Virus record (IMG/VR): IMGVR_UViG_3300025121_000023
Location: 1 to 64,000 of that record
Origin: a virus
Strand: one strand, 5' to 3'
DNA: 64,000 nucleotides
How positions within the stretch are numbered: the first letter of the stretch is position 1; every line of letters starts with the position of its first letter. A program made the translations under genes and the position numbers. Under the pieces are notes generated by a model. The model ran no database searches. It was not told the origin of the DNA and worked only from the letters and a program-made list of their open reading frames with translations. This document shows positions 41,561-50,905 of this stretch, one piece after another.

Positions 41561-42060
41561 TATAAATTATCTATTTGATTTTGTATATTTTTTAATTTTT
41601 CTATAAATTCATTTAATACGTCATATATTAGTTGATATGCATCTTTATTAACTTTCATTAATTCTTTAACTTTTTCTATTTCTTTATATTTTGCTTCTAA
41701 TGAAGTGTGTATATAAAGTCCTAAATCGTTTTTTCTTTTTCTGTTTTGAAATTTAGTATTATAGAAATGTTTACAATATTCTAAACAATTACTTGGTAAA
41801 ATAAATTCATTAAACTTATGTCCAAGATATAATCTACTACAAAAATCAGAATGACTATTTGATGTTATTTGCGTTCCTTCTTGTTCAAGAAGATTATATT
41901 TTTCTTTTAATTTTAAAAATTTAACACTATAATTTTGTTGTCTATTATAAGCAAGTCCAACATGTATTTCTTTAACAGGATAAGGAGTATAATTAGAAAG
42001 TTTGTATATGACATAAACTTTATCAGTTATTCTATAAAAATATAATGGTTTGGTTCTCAT
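41560..42060 (-). CDS. Hypothetical protein with coiled-coil tail, 166 aa
   Basis: Not recognised. Aromatic N-terminal half; the last 50 residues (SLEAKYKEIEKVKELMKV...EFIEKLKNIQNQIDNL) look like a coiled coil for oligomerisation. Confidence 0.6.
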   Translation of the reverse strand: MRTKPLYFYRITDKVYVIYKLSNYTPYPVKEIHVGLAYNRQQNYSVKFLKLKEKYNLLEQEGTQITSNSHSDFCSRLYLGHKFNEFILPSNCLEYCKHFYNTKFQNRKRKNDLGLYIHTSLEAKYKEIEKVKELMKVNKDAYQLIYDVLNEFIEKLKNIQNQIDNL

Positions 42061-42073
42061 AATTTAAATATTT

Positions 42074-42346
42074 TTATTGTGATTGTCTTATTTCGGTTTG
42101 AAAAATAGTTTCTAATTCTGGTACAGGTGCGCCGTTATTTAACATTCCATTATCGTCACCCCATCCCATCGGCTTACTATAATATTCCAACGGTCCGCCA
42201 ATTCTATGATCATCTGGATAAGTATTCCAACTAATTGTATGAAAATCTGTATACATAATACATTCTTTTCTTATATAATCTATTCCATTATGATTGATTA
42301 TATCAATCCATTCTGTTTTGAAATATTCTATACCGTTTCTTATCAT
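42074..42346 (-). CDS. Hypothetical protein, 90 aa
   Basis: Not recognised (FKTEWIDIINHNGIDYIRKE...). No motif. It lies 2 nt after the next gene's stop. Confidence 0.55.
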   Translation of the reverse strand: MIRNGIEYFKTEWIDIINHNGIDYIRKECIMYTDFHTISWNTYPDDHRIGGPLEYYSKPMGWGDDNGMLNNGAPVPELETIFQTEIRQSQ

Positions 42347-42348
42347 AA

Positions 42349-42651
42349 TTATATAGTTTCTAGTTCTTGTAATTGTTTATTAAATTCATAATATTTATCA
42401 ATTGCTTCTTTAGATTGAATAATAGATACTGTTAAAAATCCTTTTTTAATTCCACCTATTCCAAAATACTTTAATCTTGGAATTTCCCAATATCCTTCTG
42501 CGCCAACTGGAATATAACTATTTCTTACAATTTCAAATCCTCTATATTCAATAACTCTGTCATAAGCTTTAATTTCAGTACGTCTTGAACCTTCGTAACG
42601 ATCAAAATCTTTAAGTTTTTCTATGTTTTTAAGATCAAATCTTTTTATCAT
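42349..42651 (-). CDS. Hypothetical protein, 100 aa
   Basis: Not recognised. Starts MIKRFDLKNIEKLKDFDRY; helical end KYYEFNKQLQELETI. First gene of an operon headed by a good host-type promoter. Confidence 0.55.
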   Translation of the reverse strand: MIKRFDLKNIEKLKDFDRYEGSRRTEIKAYDRVIEYRGFEIVRNSYIPVGAEGYWEIPRLKYFGIGGIKKGFLTVSIIQSKEAIDKYYEFNKQLQELETI

Positions 42652-42668
42652 ATCTGTATAATTTGATA

Positions 42669-42700
42669 CAAAGATACGAAAAATTATTTATTTGACAAAA
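42669..42700 (-). promoter_or_regulatory. Host-type promoter for the 42-41 kb operon
   Basis: Minus strand: TTTTG, exactly 19 nt, TATCTTTG, 18 nt before the ATG at 42651. The -33 element overlaps the end of the next gene. Confidence 0.65.
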
Positions 42701-42893
42701 TTTTAATTTTTTTAGTTCTTAAACATTGTGAACAATATAAATAATTTTTTTCTGTTATATACCAACCATCAGGTATTGGAATAGAATTATTAAATATATC
42801 TATTTCACTAATATGTTTAAAATCAGCAAAATTTTCAAATAAAACAATAATATTACAATTATCACATACAACTGATCTTAAATTAAATCCCAT
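42684..42893 (-). CDS. Small zinc-ribbon-like protein, 69 aa
   Basis: Two CxxC pairs (CDNCN near residue 10, CSQCLRTKK near 54) form a plausible four-Cys zinc site, with a basic end. It overlaps the upstream gene by 11 nt. Confidence 0.6.
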   Translation of the reverse strand: MGFNLRSVVCDNCNIIVLFENFADFKHISEIDIFNNSIPIPDGWYITEKNYLYCSQCLRTKKIKILSNK

Positions 42894-43203
42894 TGTTATT
42901 AATATTTTTAATTACATGATTTAATTTTTTTCTTCTAAAATATTCATCACTATAAATATATATATTGAATGTTTTACCATCTTCTATTTCTATAAAGTCT
43001 GATATATATAAATTAAATTTTTTAAATAGCTCTACCTTGAATGCATCAAATTTTAATAAATCCATAGAATTACCTAAAATAAATACTGATATACATCTAA
43101 ATTCAGTATCTGTTATAAAATGAGTTTTAACAATATATTTAGTTTTTTCAATATGATCATTTATTAATTTATTTATATCATATATAATATATTCTATATC
43201 CAT
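42883..43203 (-). CDS. Hypothetical protein, 106 aa
   Basis: Not recognised. Mixed alpha/beta with RRKKLNHVIKN near the end. 3 nt downstream of kptA. Confidence 0.55.
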   Translation of the reverse strand: MDIEYIIYDINKLINDHIEKTKYIVKTHFITDTEFRCISVFILGNSMDLLKFDAFKVELFKKFNLYISDFIEIEDGKTFNIYIYSDEYFRRKKLNHVIKNINNNGI

Positions 43204-43206
43204 AAA

Positions 43207-43743
43207 TTATTCAAATTTAATATATTCAGAAGGAATATAATCAGTTAACCAAACTTTATTTTCTGAAATGTAAAACTTATAACCGTCTTGATACATTTTT
43301 TCAGTATCAATAATTAATATAATAGGTTCTTCATTTTTAGAATGTCTTAAACCAACATTACGTGCTGTAGATTTATTATCAGACAAATGAATATATTTTC
43401 TACTCATCTTCTTTAATCCTTTAAGATAAATGTCTTTAATATTTTCTTTTTTTGTACCATGAAATAAAATTTTTGGAGGAATAGATTCCGGAAAATCTAT
43501 ATTAACAAATTCTAAAGAATGTCCTTGATTCGCTCTTATTTTTGAACCATCTTCGTTATAAACAAATCTTTGTTTATCATTCGTTAAAACTATTTCATTT
43601 AATGTTAATTTATCTATTTTTAATTTAATTAGTAATGTTTTTACATCAACCCAACCCTGGGCATCCATTTCTAAATTTTCGTTATTGTGTCGTAATAAGT
43701 AAGATATCTTTCTTCCTATATTTAATAAATTTTGTTCTTTCAT
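43207..43743 (-). CDS. kptA: RNA 2'-phosphotransferase (Tpt1/KptA family)
   Basis: 178 aa, the usual KptA size. Motifs: GRKISYLLRH (first catalytic Arg), GWVDVKTLL, IRANQGHS (second Arg, His), LFHGT, and RKYIHLSDN with VWLTDYIPSEYI. It removes an internal 2'-phosphate from RNA using NAD+, giving ADP-ribose 1'',2''-cyclic phosphate and nicotinamide. The nicotinamide could be recycled by the phage PncA. Next to a nucleotidyltransferase, so an RNA (tRNA) repair role is plausible. Confidence 0.9.
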   Translation of the reverse strand: MKEQNLLNIGRKISYLLRHNNENLEMDAQGWVDVKTLLIKLKIDKLTLNEIVLTNDKQRFVYNEDGSKIRANQGHSLEFVNIDFPESIPPKILFHGTKKENIKDIYLKGLKKMSRKYIHLSDNKSTARNVGLRHSKNEEPIILIIDTEKMYQDGYKFYISENKVWLTDYIPSEYIKFE

Positions 43744-43756
43744 AATGCAAATTTAA

Positions 43757-44416
43757 TTAAAATTTTTCTAATTCAACTTTGAAATCTTTTATATTCAGGT
43801 TGTTATTTGAATTGTCATATGTTTCTTCATCTAATATTTCTGTCCATTCTGAACCTAAATTTTTTATTCTTTGTATAACTCTTTTGGAATCATACATTAT
43901 TCCATTTGGGTAAATTTTATATTTTTTGTTTTGGCAATGTATAATAGAATTAGGTTTACTTTCATATAAATTTTTACCGTTAAAAAATACTCCACTCGAT
44001 GATAAATCTACATTTACTAATAAATTAAAAAATGCTTTAATCATTCTATCTTGTCTTAGTTTTTCATCTTTACAAAATGGTATATATGGTGTTATAAGTT
44101 GAACAATGTGACTATTTTTATTAATATAATTTAAAGGTTGAAAAATAAATTTAATATCTTTATACATTTTATATATATGTGGATTAAAAAAAGGTATTTG
44201 TCTATATCCTTGTCTTTCAAGAATAATCATAGCAGCTTTTTTAGATTGTGGTAAACATAATATATCAACATCATTTATTTTATAAGGTTGTCCAGAAATA
44301 ATATCTCTTAATGCACCACCAAATACTACTAAATAATCGGTACAAAAAAATAAATAAGAACTATTAAATTCTAAATATTCATCTAAATTTTTTTGTATAA
44401 ATTCTGTAGTTATCAT
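43757..44416 (-). CDS. Nucleotidyltransferase-like protein (PolA/CCA head type)
   Basis: 219 aa. LVVFGGALRDIISGQPYKINDVDILCLP carries the GG-x-[LA]-RD and D-x-D metal pattern of the pol-beta-type head of CCA-adding enzymes and poly(A) polymerases. The rest is divergent and lacks the usual C-terminal tRNA-binding helices. Beside kptA it may act in RNA end processing; substrate not known. It overlaps the upstream gene by 4 nt. Confidence 0.68.
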   Translation of the reverse strand: MITTEFIQKNLDEYLEFNSSYLFFCTDYLVVFGGALRDIISGQPYKINDVDILCLPQSKKAAMIILERQGYRQIPFFNPHIYKMYKDIKFIFQPLNYINKNSHIVQLITPYIPFCKDEKLRQDRMIKAFFNLLVNVDLSSSGVFFNGKNLYESKPNSIIHCQNKKYKIYPNGIMYDSKRVIQRIKNLGSEWTEILDEETYDNSNNNLNIKDFKVELEKF

Positions 44417-44886
44417 TTATTTATTAATTTATCAATTTTTAATCTTCGTAAATAACCTGACATAAAGTCATCTTTATTAATGATATTATCATCTATATGA
44501 ATTATACATTCCATCTTAGGTTTACAAATATTTATGTATCCTGTTCCTAATTTACAAGCATCGTAATAATCTCTATCGTCTATTAGTTTTTCTTTATTAG
44601 GGCAATTTTTTTTACAAAATTCTTCTAATTTATATTTTTCTTGTCTTTTAATATGTAAAACTTTGGATTCTCGATGTGTTATATTCAATGATATATCAGT
44701 ACATTGAATATTTTTAACAACTATATCATTTTCGATATCTTTCATTATATAACCATAACCATCTTCTCCATCAATTATAAATAAATGACCTTTTGTAAAT
44801 ATACCGTAAGATATTCCAATATCTTTTAATAATATTACAACATCATTTTTTTTATATGTATTTAGATAATCATTAGGAATAAACAT
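44413..44886 (-). CDS. Hypothetical protein, 157 aa
   Basis: Not recognised. Several scattered cysteines (KKNCPNKE, DACKLG, NICKPKMEC) may form a metal site. ATGA overlap with the nucleotidyltransferase start and a 1-nt contact with the gene upstream indicate one transcript. Confidence 0.58.
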   Translation of the reverse strand: MFIPNDYLNTYKKNDVVILLKDIGISYGIFTKGHLFIIDGEDGYGYIMKDIENDIVVKNIQCTDISLNITHRESKVLHIKRQEKYKLEEFCKKNCPNKEKLIDDRDYYDACKLGTGYINICKPKMECIIHIDDNIINKDDFMSGYLRRLKIDKLINK

Positions 44887-45296
44887 TATTTTAAATTTTT
44901 AATAATTATATTTATTTTCTTTTTGCGTAAATAATTAAGTTTAAATTTCTGATAATCTTTAGGTTTAGGTGTTCCCCAAAAATGACCATCTTCTTCAAAT
45001 ATAATTTTATCAATATTAAATTTAACTTCATTTTCTAAAAAAGCTTTCATATCAAAATTATCCATAAATGTATATAAATGTAGTGAAATTTCATCTTCAA
45101 TTACATTCCAATCTTCATAGTATTCATATAAAAATACATCAAAATCTTTACTATTTTTTATAGATTCTTTATCAACTTTTTTAGCAATTTCAATATGATT
45201 TTTAATCATATCTATTTGTAAATCAGTTAAATATTCTTTTAAAATAATAAAACTACTTGAACTACTATTACTTACAAATCCACTTCTAATTTTCAT
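44886..45296 (-). CDS. Hypothetical protein with MKIRxGFVSNSSSSSF N-terminus, 136 aa
   Basis: Begins MKIRSGFVSNSSSSSFII, an N-terminal signature I recall in many small phage and bacterial proteins of unknown function. The C-terminal half is acidic, with a Lys-rich end. Start overlaps the stop of the 58-aa gene. Confidence 0.65.
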   Translation of the reverse strand: MKIRSGFVSNSSSSSFIILKEYLTDLQIDMIKNHIEIAKKVDKESIKNSKDFDVFLYEYYEDWNVIEDEISLHLYTFMDNFDMKAFLENEVKFNIDKIIFEEDGHFWGTPKPKDYQKFKLNYLRKKKINIIIKNLK

Positions 45297-45462
45297 TTTT
45301 TTCTTCTATTGTAAAATATTCTTGTATAGAATCATCTTCTAATATCAAATATGATTGCATTGTTAAATAATTCCAGGAAAATTTTTCTGTTTCTCGTTTA
45401 GTATCTTCCATGCAAAGATGTTCATCATCTTCTGTATATTTTAATTTATAATTTATTTTCAT
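45286..45462 (-). CDS. Small acidic protein, 58 aa
   Basis: MKINYKLKYTEDDEHLCMED... ending EEKNEN with a TAG stop that overlaps the next gene's ATG region by 11 nt. Acidic. Its use of TAG as stop shows that TAG is probably not reassigned in this phage. Confidence 0.5.
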   Translation of the reverse strand: MKINYKLKYTEDDEHLCMEDTKRETEKFSWNYLTMQSYLILEDDSIQEYFTIEEKNEN

Positions 45463-45584
45463 ATTTTTATATATTTATTTAATGGTTGTTAACTTTTACT
45501 ATAGTTATTTTATCTAATCAATTTGTCTTTTTATTCTTAGTTTAGCTGATTCGGAATTTATTGGTAATAATTTATATTTTATAT

Positions 45585-45824
45585 CTACCATGAAATTGTT
45601 GAACGATATTCATCGTCATCTATTTTGTATCCACGTTCGATAAGAATATTATAAATAGCTGGAAATCGGGATATTAAAATATAAAAACAAGTATATGAAA
45701 AATGACCTTCATCCGCTCTTGATTTAATATTGTTAATTATGGATTTAAAATAGAATTTTTCTAATTTTTTTTGCACAATTGGTTGTTTTTTTTCTGCCAA
45801 TTTTCTTGCTTCTTTTGCATTCAT
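45585..45824 (-). CDS. Hypothetical protein, 79 aa
   Basis: Not recognised. MNAKEARKLAEKKQPIVQKKL front helix, a single Cys, TAG stop. Touches the next gene by 1 nt. The 120 bp downstream to 45462 shows no gene. Confidence 0.55.
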   Translation of the reverse strand: MNAKEARKLAEKKQPIVQKKLEKFYFKSIINNIKSRADEGHFSYTCFYILISRFPAIYNILIERGYKIDDDEYRSTISW

Positions 45825-46048
45825 TATTCAAAAATTTTATTAGTTAATAATTCGTATGTATCTTTTAAGTCATTAATATCATTTAATGTTTTAATATATT
45901 CAGTATCACCATATACTTCATAAAATGATGAAAGTATACATAATTTTTGATAAAATTTAACTTCATATTCAAAATATCCATCATACCAAGTATTTTCATC
46001 ATATTTAAAAAATGTATTTTGATTATTTAATTCTATTTTTTTTAACAT
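45824..46048 (-). CDS. Hypothetical protein, 74 aa
   Basis: Not recognised (MLKKIELNNQNTFFKYDENT...). Acidic, helical C-terminal half. Its stop overlaps the 79-aa gene start. Confidence 0.55.
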   Translation of the reverse strand: MLKKIELNNQNTFFKYDENTWYDGYFEYEVKFYQKLCILSSFYEVYGDTEYIKTLNDINDLKDTYELLTNKIFE

Positions 46049-46084
46049 CGATTTTTTATTTTTTTATTATAGAAATTATTAAAT

Positions 46085-46333
46085 TTACCACCCCAAACAG
46101 TGTTCTTTTCTATTTAAATATTTTGAATATAAATCTAAAATTTCATTTAATTCGTTTTCATCTATGCCTTTGTCTAATAATTTATTTTTGAACATTAAAT
46201 ATTTATATTCTTCAGGATACATAGTTTTTTCAAATTGTTCTCCAGTTGATTTTTCAACAATAACTCTTAAAAACCCATATTTTGTGGGGGTTTTAAGTTC
46301 TTTTTCACCTTCTAATATTTTTATTATTTTCAT
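46085..46333 (-). CDS. Hypothetical protein, 82 aa
   Basis: Not recognised. Ends GIDENELNEILDLYSKYLN-RKEHCLGW; EF-hand-like or helical hairpin look. ATGA overlap with the 69-aa membrane gene. Confidence 0.55.
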   Translation of the reverse strand: MKIIKILEGEKELKTPTKYGFLRVIVEKSTGEQFEKTMYPEEYKYLMFKNKLLDKGIDENELNEILDLYSKYLNRKEHCLGW

Positions 46334-46539
46334 AAATATAAAATGCTTAATGTTGATATTAATAACGTTAAACTAATTGATAATAATACACTTATTACAA
46401 TAATTTTATCAATTTGTTTATTAAAATAATATTCTGAATTATCTGTTTTAATTTCTTTTTTAATTGTATTTATTGACTTATTGTACAACAATATTGTTAA
46501 TATCATGATTATTATACTTATTGATACTATGAAAATCAT
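46330..46539 (-). CDS. Small membrane protein, 69 aa
   Basis: Two hydrophobic segments (about 1-18 and 48-68) separated by a charged loop. Head gene of a short operon with its own host-type promoter. Confidence 0.6.
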   Translation of the reverse strand: MIFIVSISIIIMILTILLYNKSINTIKKEIKTDNSEYYFNKQIDKIIVISVLLSISLTLLISTLSILYL

Positions 46540-46571
46540 AATTTATATTTTTTGGTTAAAATTATCACTTA

Positions 46572-46603
46572 CAAATATAGTAAATAAAAATTATTTTTCA
46601 AAA
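46572..46603 (-). promoter_or_regulatory. Host-type promoter for the 69-aa membrane protein
   Basis: Minus strand: TTTTG, 19 nt, TATATTTG, 32 nt before the ATG. Confidence 0.5.
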
Positions 46604-46609
46604 TATTAT

Positions 46610-47875
46610 TCATCTATATTTTTCTTTTAATATTATTTTACCGTTTATTTTTTCGGTTTTTTCTTCTAACTCTGAATTAGGAATCCAACCATGAAAATCA
46701 TCATTCTTATTAATATATGTGCAGTCATCTTTAAGTCTATATTTATCACCATTTCTCCAATCACGTGTTCCAACACTACAATATATAAAATTAGTATCGA
46801 TATCTGATATCCATCTTTTATAAAAATCTGACCATTTAGCATTTGATGTACCACCACCAGCATCATTTAATAATATATCTTCACCATTTTCACCATTTTT
46901 ATAATTAGACAATTTATTTAATGTGTAATTATAATATTTTAATGTATCTAAATACGGGAAATATGTATGTGGTTTTATTCCTATAACTTCTAAACGCGGA
47001 TATTTATCTTTTAAACCTTTTCCACTAATTTCATTTTCTCCTGTACTTTGATGTTTTTTCCAAAACCAATCATTTTGTTTAGCATATTCAATAAATAAAT
47101 CGATTATGTGTGGTTTTTGATAATAAATTCTATCTAAAAAAAATCTTCCATTAAATTGACCACTAAGTTCCCAAACTAATGCCCTAGCTACTATTCTTTC
47201 TCTATTTTCATTTTCAAATAAAATTAATAATCGAACTTTAGGTGAATTTATAGCATAAAATTCTAAGTAATCATTGCAACCATAAGACATACATGACTGA
47301 TTTAATACTGTTTTATTACCGTTAAGTGCATAATGTTTTTGATCATACCACTTTATTATATCTTTACCTGATACTATTTCAAATAAATTATCTGTATTAT
47401 TTAACATTAAAGTATAATTAGATTTATAAAGATTAACAAAAGTTTCAATAGAGTCATATGATCCATTATCTGGGAATCTATCTTTATATAATTTTTTAAC
47501 TAATTTTCCAATTTTCATTTTTGATCTATATTTATCCCATAATTTATTTTTATCATCACGAATAATTTCATAAAAATCTTCGTCATATATTGTTTTAGTT
47601 TTATCTTCATTTTCATAATAATTATTAATATAATCAATTAATTTTGGCGAACTAGTAAAACTAATCATATCATTTTCATCGGTTATATCAATTAAAGTAA
47701 ATGGTTGATTAGAATATGTAGAAATTATCATTCTACTAGCAATTGGATGATCAATACTTTCAATTAAATATCTAAATTTAGCACTAAAAACAAGTTGTAA
47801 ATTTCCTGTATTATTAACCAATAATTCAAATAATTTATCTATGATAAATTCGTTATGTGTTTTTATTAATTTCAT
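46610..47875 (-). CDS. Protein of the three-member SCM family, 421 aa
   Basis: Paralog of the 758-aa and 525-aa proteins: MKIGKLVKKLY, KDIIKWYDQKHYAL, LNQSCMSYG, FYAINSPKVRLLILFEN, IVARALVWEL, FLDRIYYQKPH, then PYLDTLKYYN. No catalytic family recognised. The ATG at 47875 is chosen over a TTG at 47887; it overlaps the next gene by 23 nt. Confidence 0.68.
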   Translation of the reverse strand: MKLIKTHNEFIIDKLFELLVNNTGNLQLVFSAKFRYLIESIDHPIASRMIISTYSNQPFTLIDITDENDMISFTSSPKLIDYINNYYENEDKTKTIYDEDFYEIIRDDKNKLWDKYRSKMKIGKLVKKLYKDRFPDNGSYDSIETFVNLYKSNYTLMLNNTDNLFEIVSGKDIIKWYDQKHYALNGNKTVLNQSCMSYGCNDYLEFYAINSPKVRLLILFENENRERIVARALVWELSGQFNGRFFLDRIYYQKPHIIDLFIEYAKQNDWFWKKHQSTGENEISGKGLKDKYPRLEVIGIKPHTYFPYLDTLKYYNYTLNKLSNYKNGENGEDILLNDAGGGTSNAKWSDFYKRWISDIDTNFIYCSVGTRDWRNGDKYRLKDDCTYINKNDDFHGWIPNSELEEKTEKINGKIILKEKYR

Positions 47876-49430
47876 TATATTTGTCAATATCTTCTTTTTT
47901 TACATCATTAAAGTAATAATCACCTTTATATTTATAATAATCATCAGTTGGATCATCCTCATAACTAACTATAAATTTTTGTTTACTATAATCTTTATAG
48001 ATTTTAATATGATTTTTTATATCTACATAAGTAAACAATCTATCTGAATATATACTATCTTCTATTTTAAGCCATTCGTCTGAGAAATTATTATAAACCC
48101 AACCATGATATGGATGTAATCTAACTTTTAATACCCAATCTTTATATTTTTCTATATATTCTGATTCGTTTTTTTGTATCCAAGAATCATGATATTTTGA
48201 TTTAACAAAATATTTATCTATATTATCTTTATGTGTATATCTATGATTAATACTAATATGAACTGCATCTATTTTTTTAATCCATTCATTATTTATAAAA
48301 TCTATAATCCATTCTTTATCAGTCGTTACAAAAACTTGGTTATATCTCTTAGAATATCTTATATTACTTTGACCATATGTATCCCATAATGGTGTATATT
48401 TATTAGATTGTATATGGTTATTATTGTTTGTTAATATCCCGTCATATGGATTATAATTATATAATGTATCTAGAAATGGAAATTGTAATTCATCTGGTTT
48501 AGGGCATTTAATACCTTTAACGACCATTTTAATTTCTACTGATTTATCTTTTTCATAACCATATATAGGACAATCTTCATCACTATTTTGTCTACTTTTA
48601 TGTAAATATCCATTTGATTTAATATATGATAAAAATTTAATTAAATGATTATTTGAATTATAATATATTCTATCTACAAAATATTTATTTTTAACTTGTT
48701 TATCATTTATTTCAGAAAGTTTCCATATTAAAGCTCTACCATCTATTTTACTTTTATCTTTTTCATTATGTAAAATTATCAGTCGTACTGTAGGTGAATT
48801 TATAGCATAAAATTTTAAAAATCCACTACACATAGCTTTATTCATACAAGAATTTGTTAATGGTGTATTTATATCAAAATATGCAATTTGATTTTTATTA
48901 TAATAATGCACAATATCATCACCTTGTACTATTTCGAATAAATCATAATCTTTTGTTAATACAGTGGCATACATGTCCATAAATGATTGTATATCATTAT
49001 CTGGATATCCGTTTGGTTTAAATTCATTAGGAAATAATTTATTTATTAATTTACCTATTTTTATTTTTATTTTATATTTTTTTAATTCATTTTCATAGAA
49101 ATTGATATAGCTTTTAATAGTATAATTATTATAATTATTAATTTTATTAATATCATTGTGTATAATATCTATAATTTTATTAGATGTAATAAAAGATAAT
49201 TTATCTTTTTCGTCATAAATAACATCTAACATCGTTTCTTTTTTATATTCTTCTTCTTTTGATGTTTTTAATAATTTATATGCAATTGGATGTATTATTT
49301 CTTTTAAAATTGCTTTTAAATTATCTGATAAATAAAAAGGTAAAGCACCATCTTTTATTGATAAATCATCAGAATAATATTCTAATATTTTATCTATTCT
49401 ATAATCATCAAAATATTTTATTATTTTCAT
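47853..49430 (-). CDS. Protein of the three-member SCM family, 525 aa
   Basis: Same conserved blocks as its neighbour: IKIGKLINKLF, GDDIVHYYNKNQIAY, LTNSCMNKA, FYAINSPTVRLIILHN, IDGRALIWKL, FVDRIYYNSN, PFLDTLYNYNP, with a longer C-terminus rich in Tyr/Trp/Asp. A tandem duplicate of the 421-aa gene. Confidence 0.68.
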   Translation of the reverse strand: MKIIKYFDDYRIDKILEYYSDDLSIKDGALPFYLSDNLKAILKEIIHPIAYKLLKTSKEEEYKKETMLDVIYDEKDKLSFITSNKIIDIIHNDINKINNYNNYTIKSYINFYENELKKYKIKIKIGKLINKLFPNEFKPNGYPDNDIQSFMDMYATVLTKDYDLFEIVQGDDIVHYYNKNQIAYFDINTPLTNSCMNKAMCSGFLKFYAINSPTVRLIILHNEKDKSKIDGRALIWKLSEINDKQVKNKYFVDRIYYNSNNHLIKFLSYIKSNGYLHKSRQNSDEDCPIYGYEKDKSVEIKMVVKGIKCPKPDELQFPFLDTLYNYNPYDGILTNNNNHIQSNKYTPLWDTYGQSNIRYSKRYNQVFVTTDKEWIIDFINNEWIKKIDAVHISINHRYTHKDNIDKYFVKSKYHDSWIQKNESEYIEKYKDWVLKVRLHPYHGWVYNNFSDEWLKIEDSIYSDRLFTYVDIKNHIKIYKDYSKQKFIVSYEDDPTDDYYKYKGDYYFNDVKKEDIDKYNEINKNT

Positions 49431-49468
49431 TAATGAAATTCATTTTTTTTTATATTATAAATTATTTT

Positions 49469-50905
49469 TTAGTCACTTGTTTTTACTCTTGGTACCATTT
49501 GTTTTGCAACTTCTGCACCTAATAAATCATATAATATTGATGTTTCGTTTGCTTGTCCTTTTTTACCTTCTCCACCAGCTTGATTAATAAATACTTCTGG
49601 CCATTTTGTATTTGCTAAGTTTTTAGAAACAGCATTTTGAATATCAAATGTCCATTTCATTTTTTCTTGAGGTGTTAAACCAGCACTTACAAGTTTTTGA
49701 TTTTCATAAGCTTGTGCGTCAGCAGCAACTTTTTTAGATTTTGCATCAATAACTGCTTTATCAAATAGTGTTTTTGATTCAGTTAAAGCGAATATGGCAA
49801 CTTTAGCATTTGTTTCCGCAGTAATAGTTTTTTCTATTTGTAGTTTTTCTAATCTAGCTTGTTCTCCTGCTTTATTAGCTTCACCTTCTTCATATAAACG
49901 TTTTCTATTATATACCGCTTTTTCTGCCATTTGTTTTTCTAATTGTGTAGCAGCAACTTGCTCTTTTTGTTTATCTAAACGTTCATCAAATTTATCTTCC
50001 CAATCAATTTTATTAACAACGGCAAGAATAACTTTTAATCCATATACATCTCTTAATGATTCACCAGTTCTAACAGGTTCTAAAACTCCTTGTGAATTTT
50101 TAGCATATTTAATTTTATATTTTTTTCTTTCTCCGTTAGAATTATCATTTACTGTTCGTGTTTTACCAAGTTTACCAATAGTATCAGCATCTTGATGATT
50201 TGACACTTCTTCTAATTCATACATACCATTTTCTAATTGATCTGCAAATGCTCTATCAAATTCAGCAGAAGCACCAGCAATATAATCTTGAGCTGACATA
50301 AGTTTAGCAGTATTTTTTAAAACAGCATCTCTAAATGGTATAATACGAGAATATACAAGATTACGTTCAGAACGATTATCTGTTGCAACTTTTAAGAATT
50401 TAGATTCGTGTTCAATGTTTATACTAATAACAACTGTATTAGCTACATCACCTTTTACAGCATCATTAAATTCTCGTTCAGTAGATTTAACAATATAAGT
50501 ATATTCTGATTCTTGTTTTATTTCTGTTTCAGGTAAAACATCTTTAATAGATATTTGATGTGAAATATCAATCAATCTACCCCACCATTTTGTTTTAATA
50601 CCTTGTGACATAACAGGTTTAGCAGTACCCCATAAGTATTGAACAGCATAAGCTTTTCCAGGTTGTGCATAAAAGAAAGCACCAGGTATTGCTAGAACAA
50701 ACAATCCAATTAGAAATATACCTAGTGATTTTTTCCAAGTAAAATTTAACAAAAAATCAGGAGATTTGCGAGCTACTAATTTATTAATCATTTGATTGTT
50801 TCTACCTAAAGATTGTTGTACAACATCTTCTCGATGTAAAAAGGGTTTCATAACTAATGTTGCAATAGATAAAAGCAACAAAATAATTCCAATAAGTGTA
50901 ATCAT
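49469..50905 (-). CDS. SPFH/prohibitin-like membrane protein
   Basis: 478 aa. Two membrane segments (about 1-20 and 58-80), an SPFH-like beta/alpha region (about 85-290, including ERNLVYSRIIPFRDAVLKN), then a long Glu/Ala/Lys coiled coil (LDKQKEQVAATQLEKQMAEKA...) and a C-terminal tail. Such proteins form membrane rings and scaffolds (HflK/C, flotillin). In this phage it may protect or reorganise the host membrane; its exact job is unknown. Confidence 0.75.
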   Translation of the reverse strand: MITLIGIILLLLSIATLVMKPFLHREDVVQQSLGRNNQMINKLVARKSPDFLLNFTWKKSLGIFLIGLFVLAIPGAFFYAQPGKAYAVQYLWGTAKPVMSQGIKTKWWGRLIDISHQISIKDVLPETEIKQESEYTYIVKSTEREFNDAVKGDVANTVVISINIEHESKFLKVATDNRSERNLVYSRIIPFRDAVLKNTAKLMSAQDYIAGASAEFDRAFADQLENGMYELEEVSNHQDADTIGKLGKTRTVNDNSNGERKKYKIKYAKNSQGVLEPVRTGESLRDVYGLKVILAVVNKIDWEDKFDERLDKQKEQVAATQLEKQMAEKAVYNRKRLYEEGEANKAGEQARLEKLQIEKTITAETNAKVAIFALTESKTLFDKAVIDAKSKKVAADAQAYENQKLVSAGLTPQEKMKWTFDIQNAVSKNLANTKWPEVFINQAGGEGKKGQANETSILYDLLGAEVAKQMVPRVKTSD

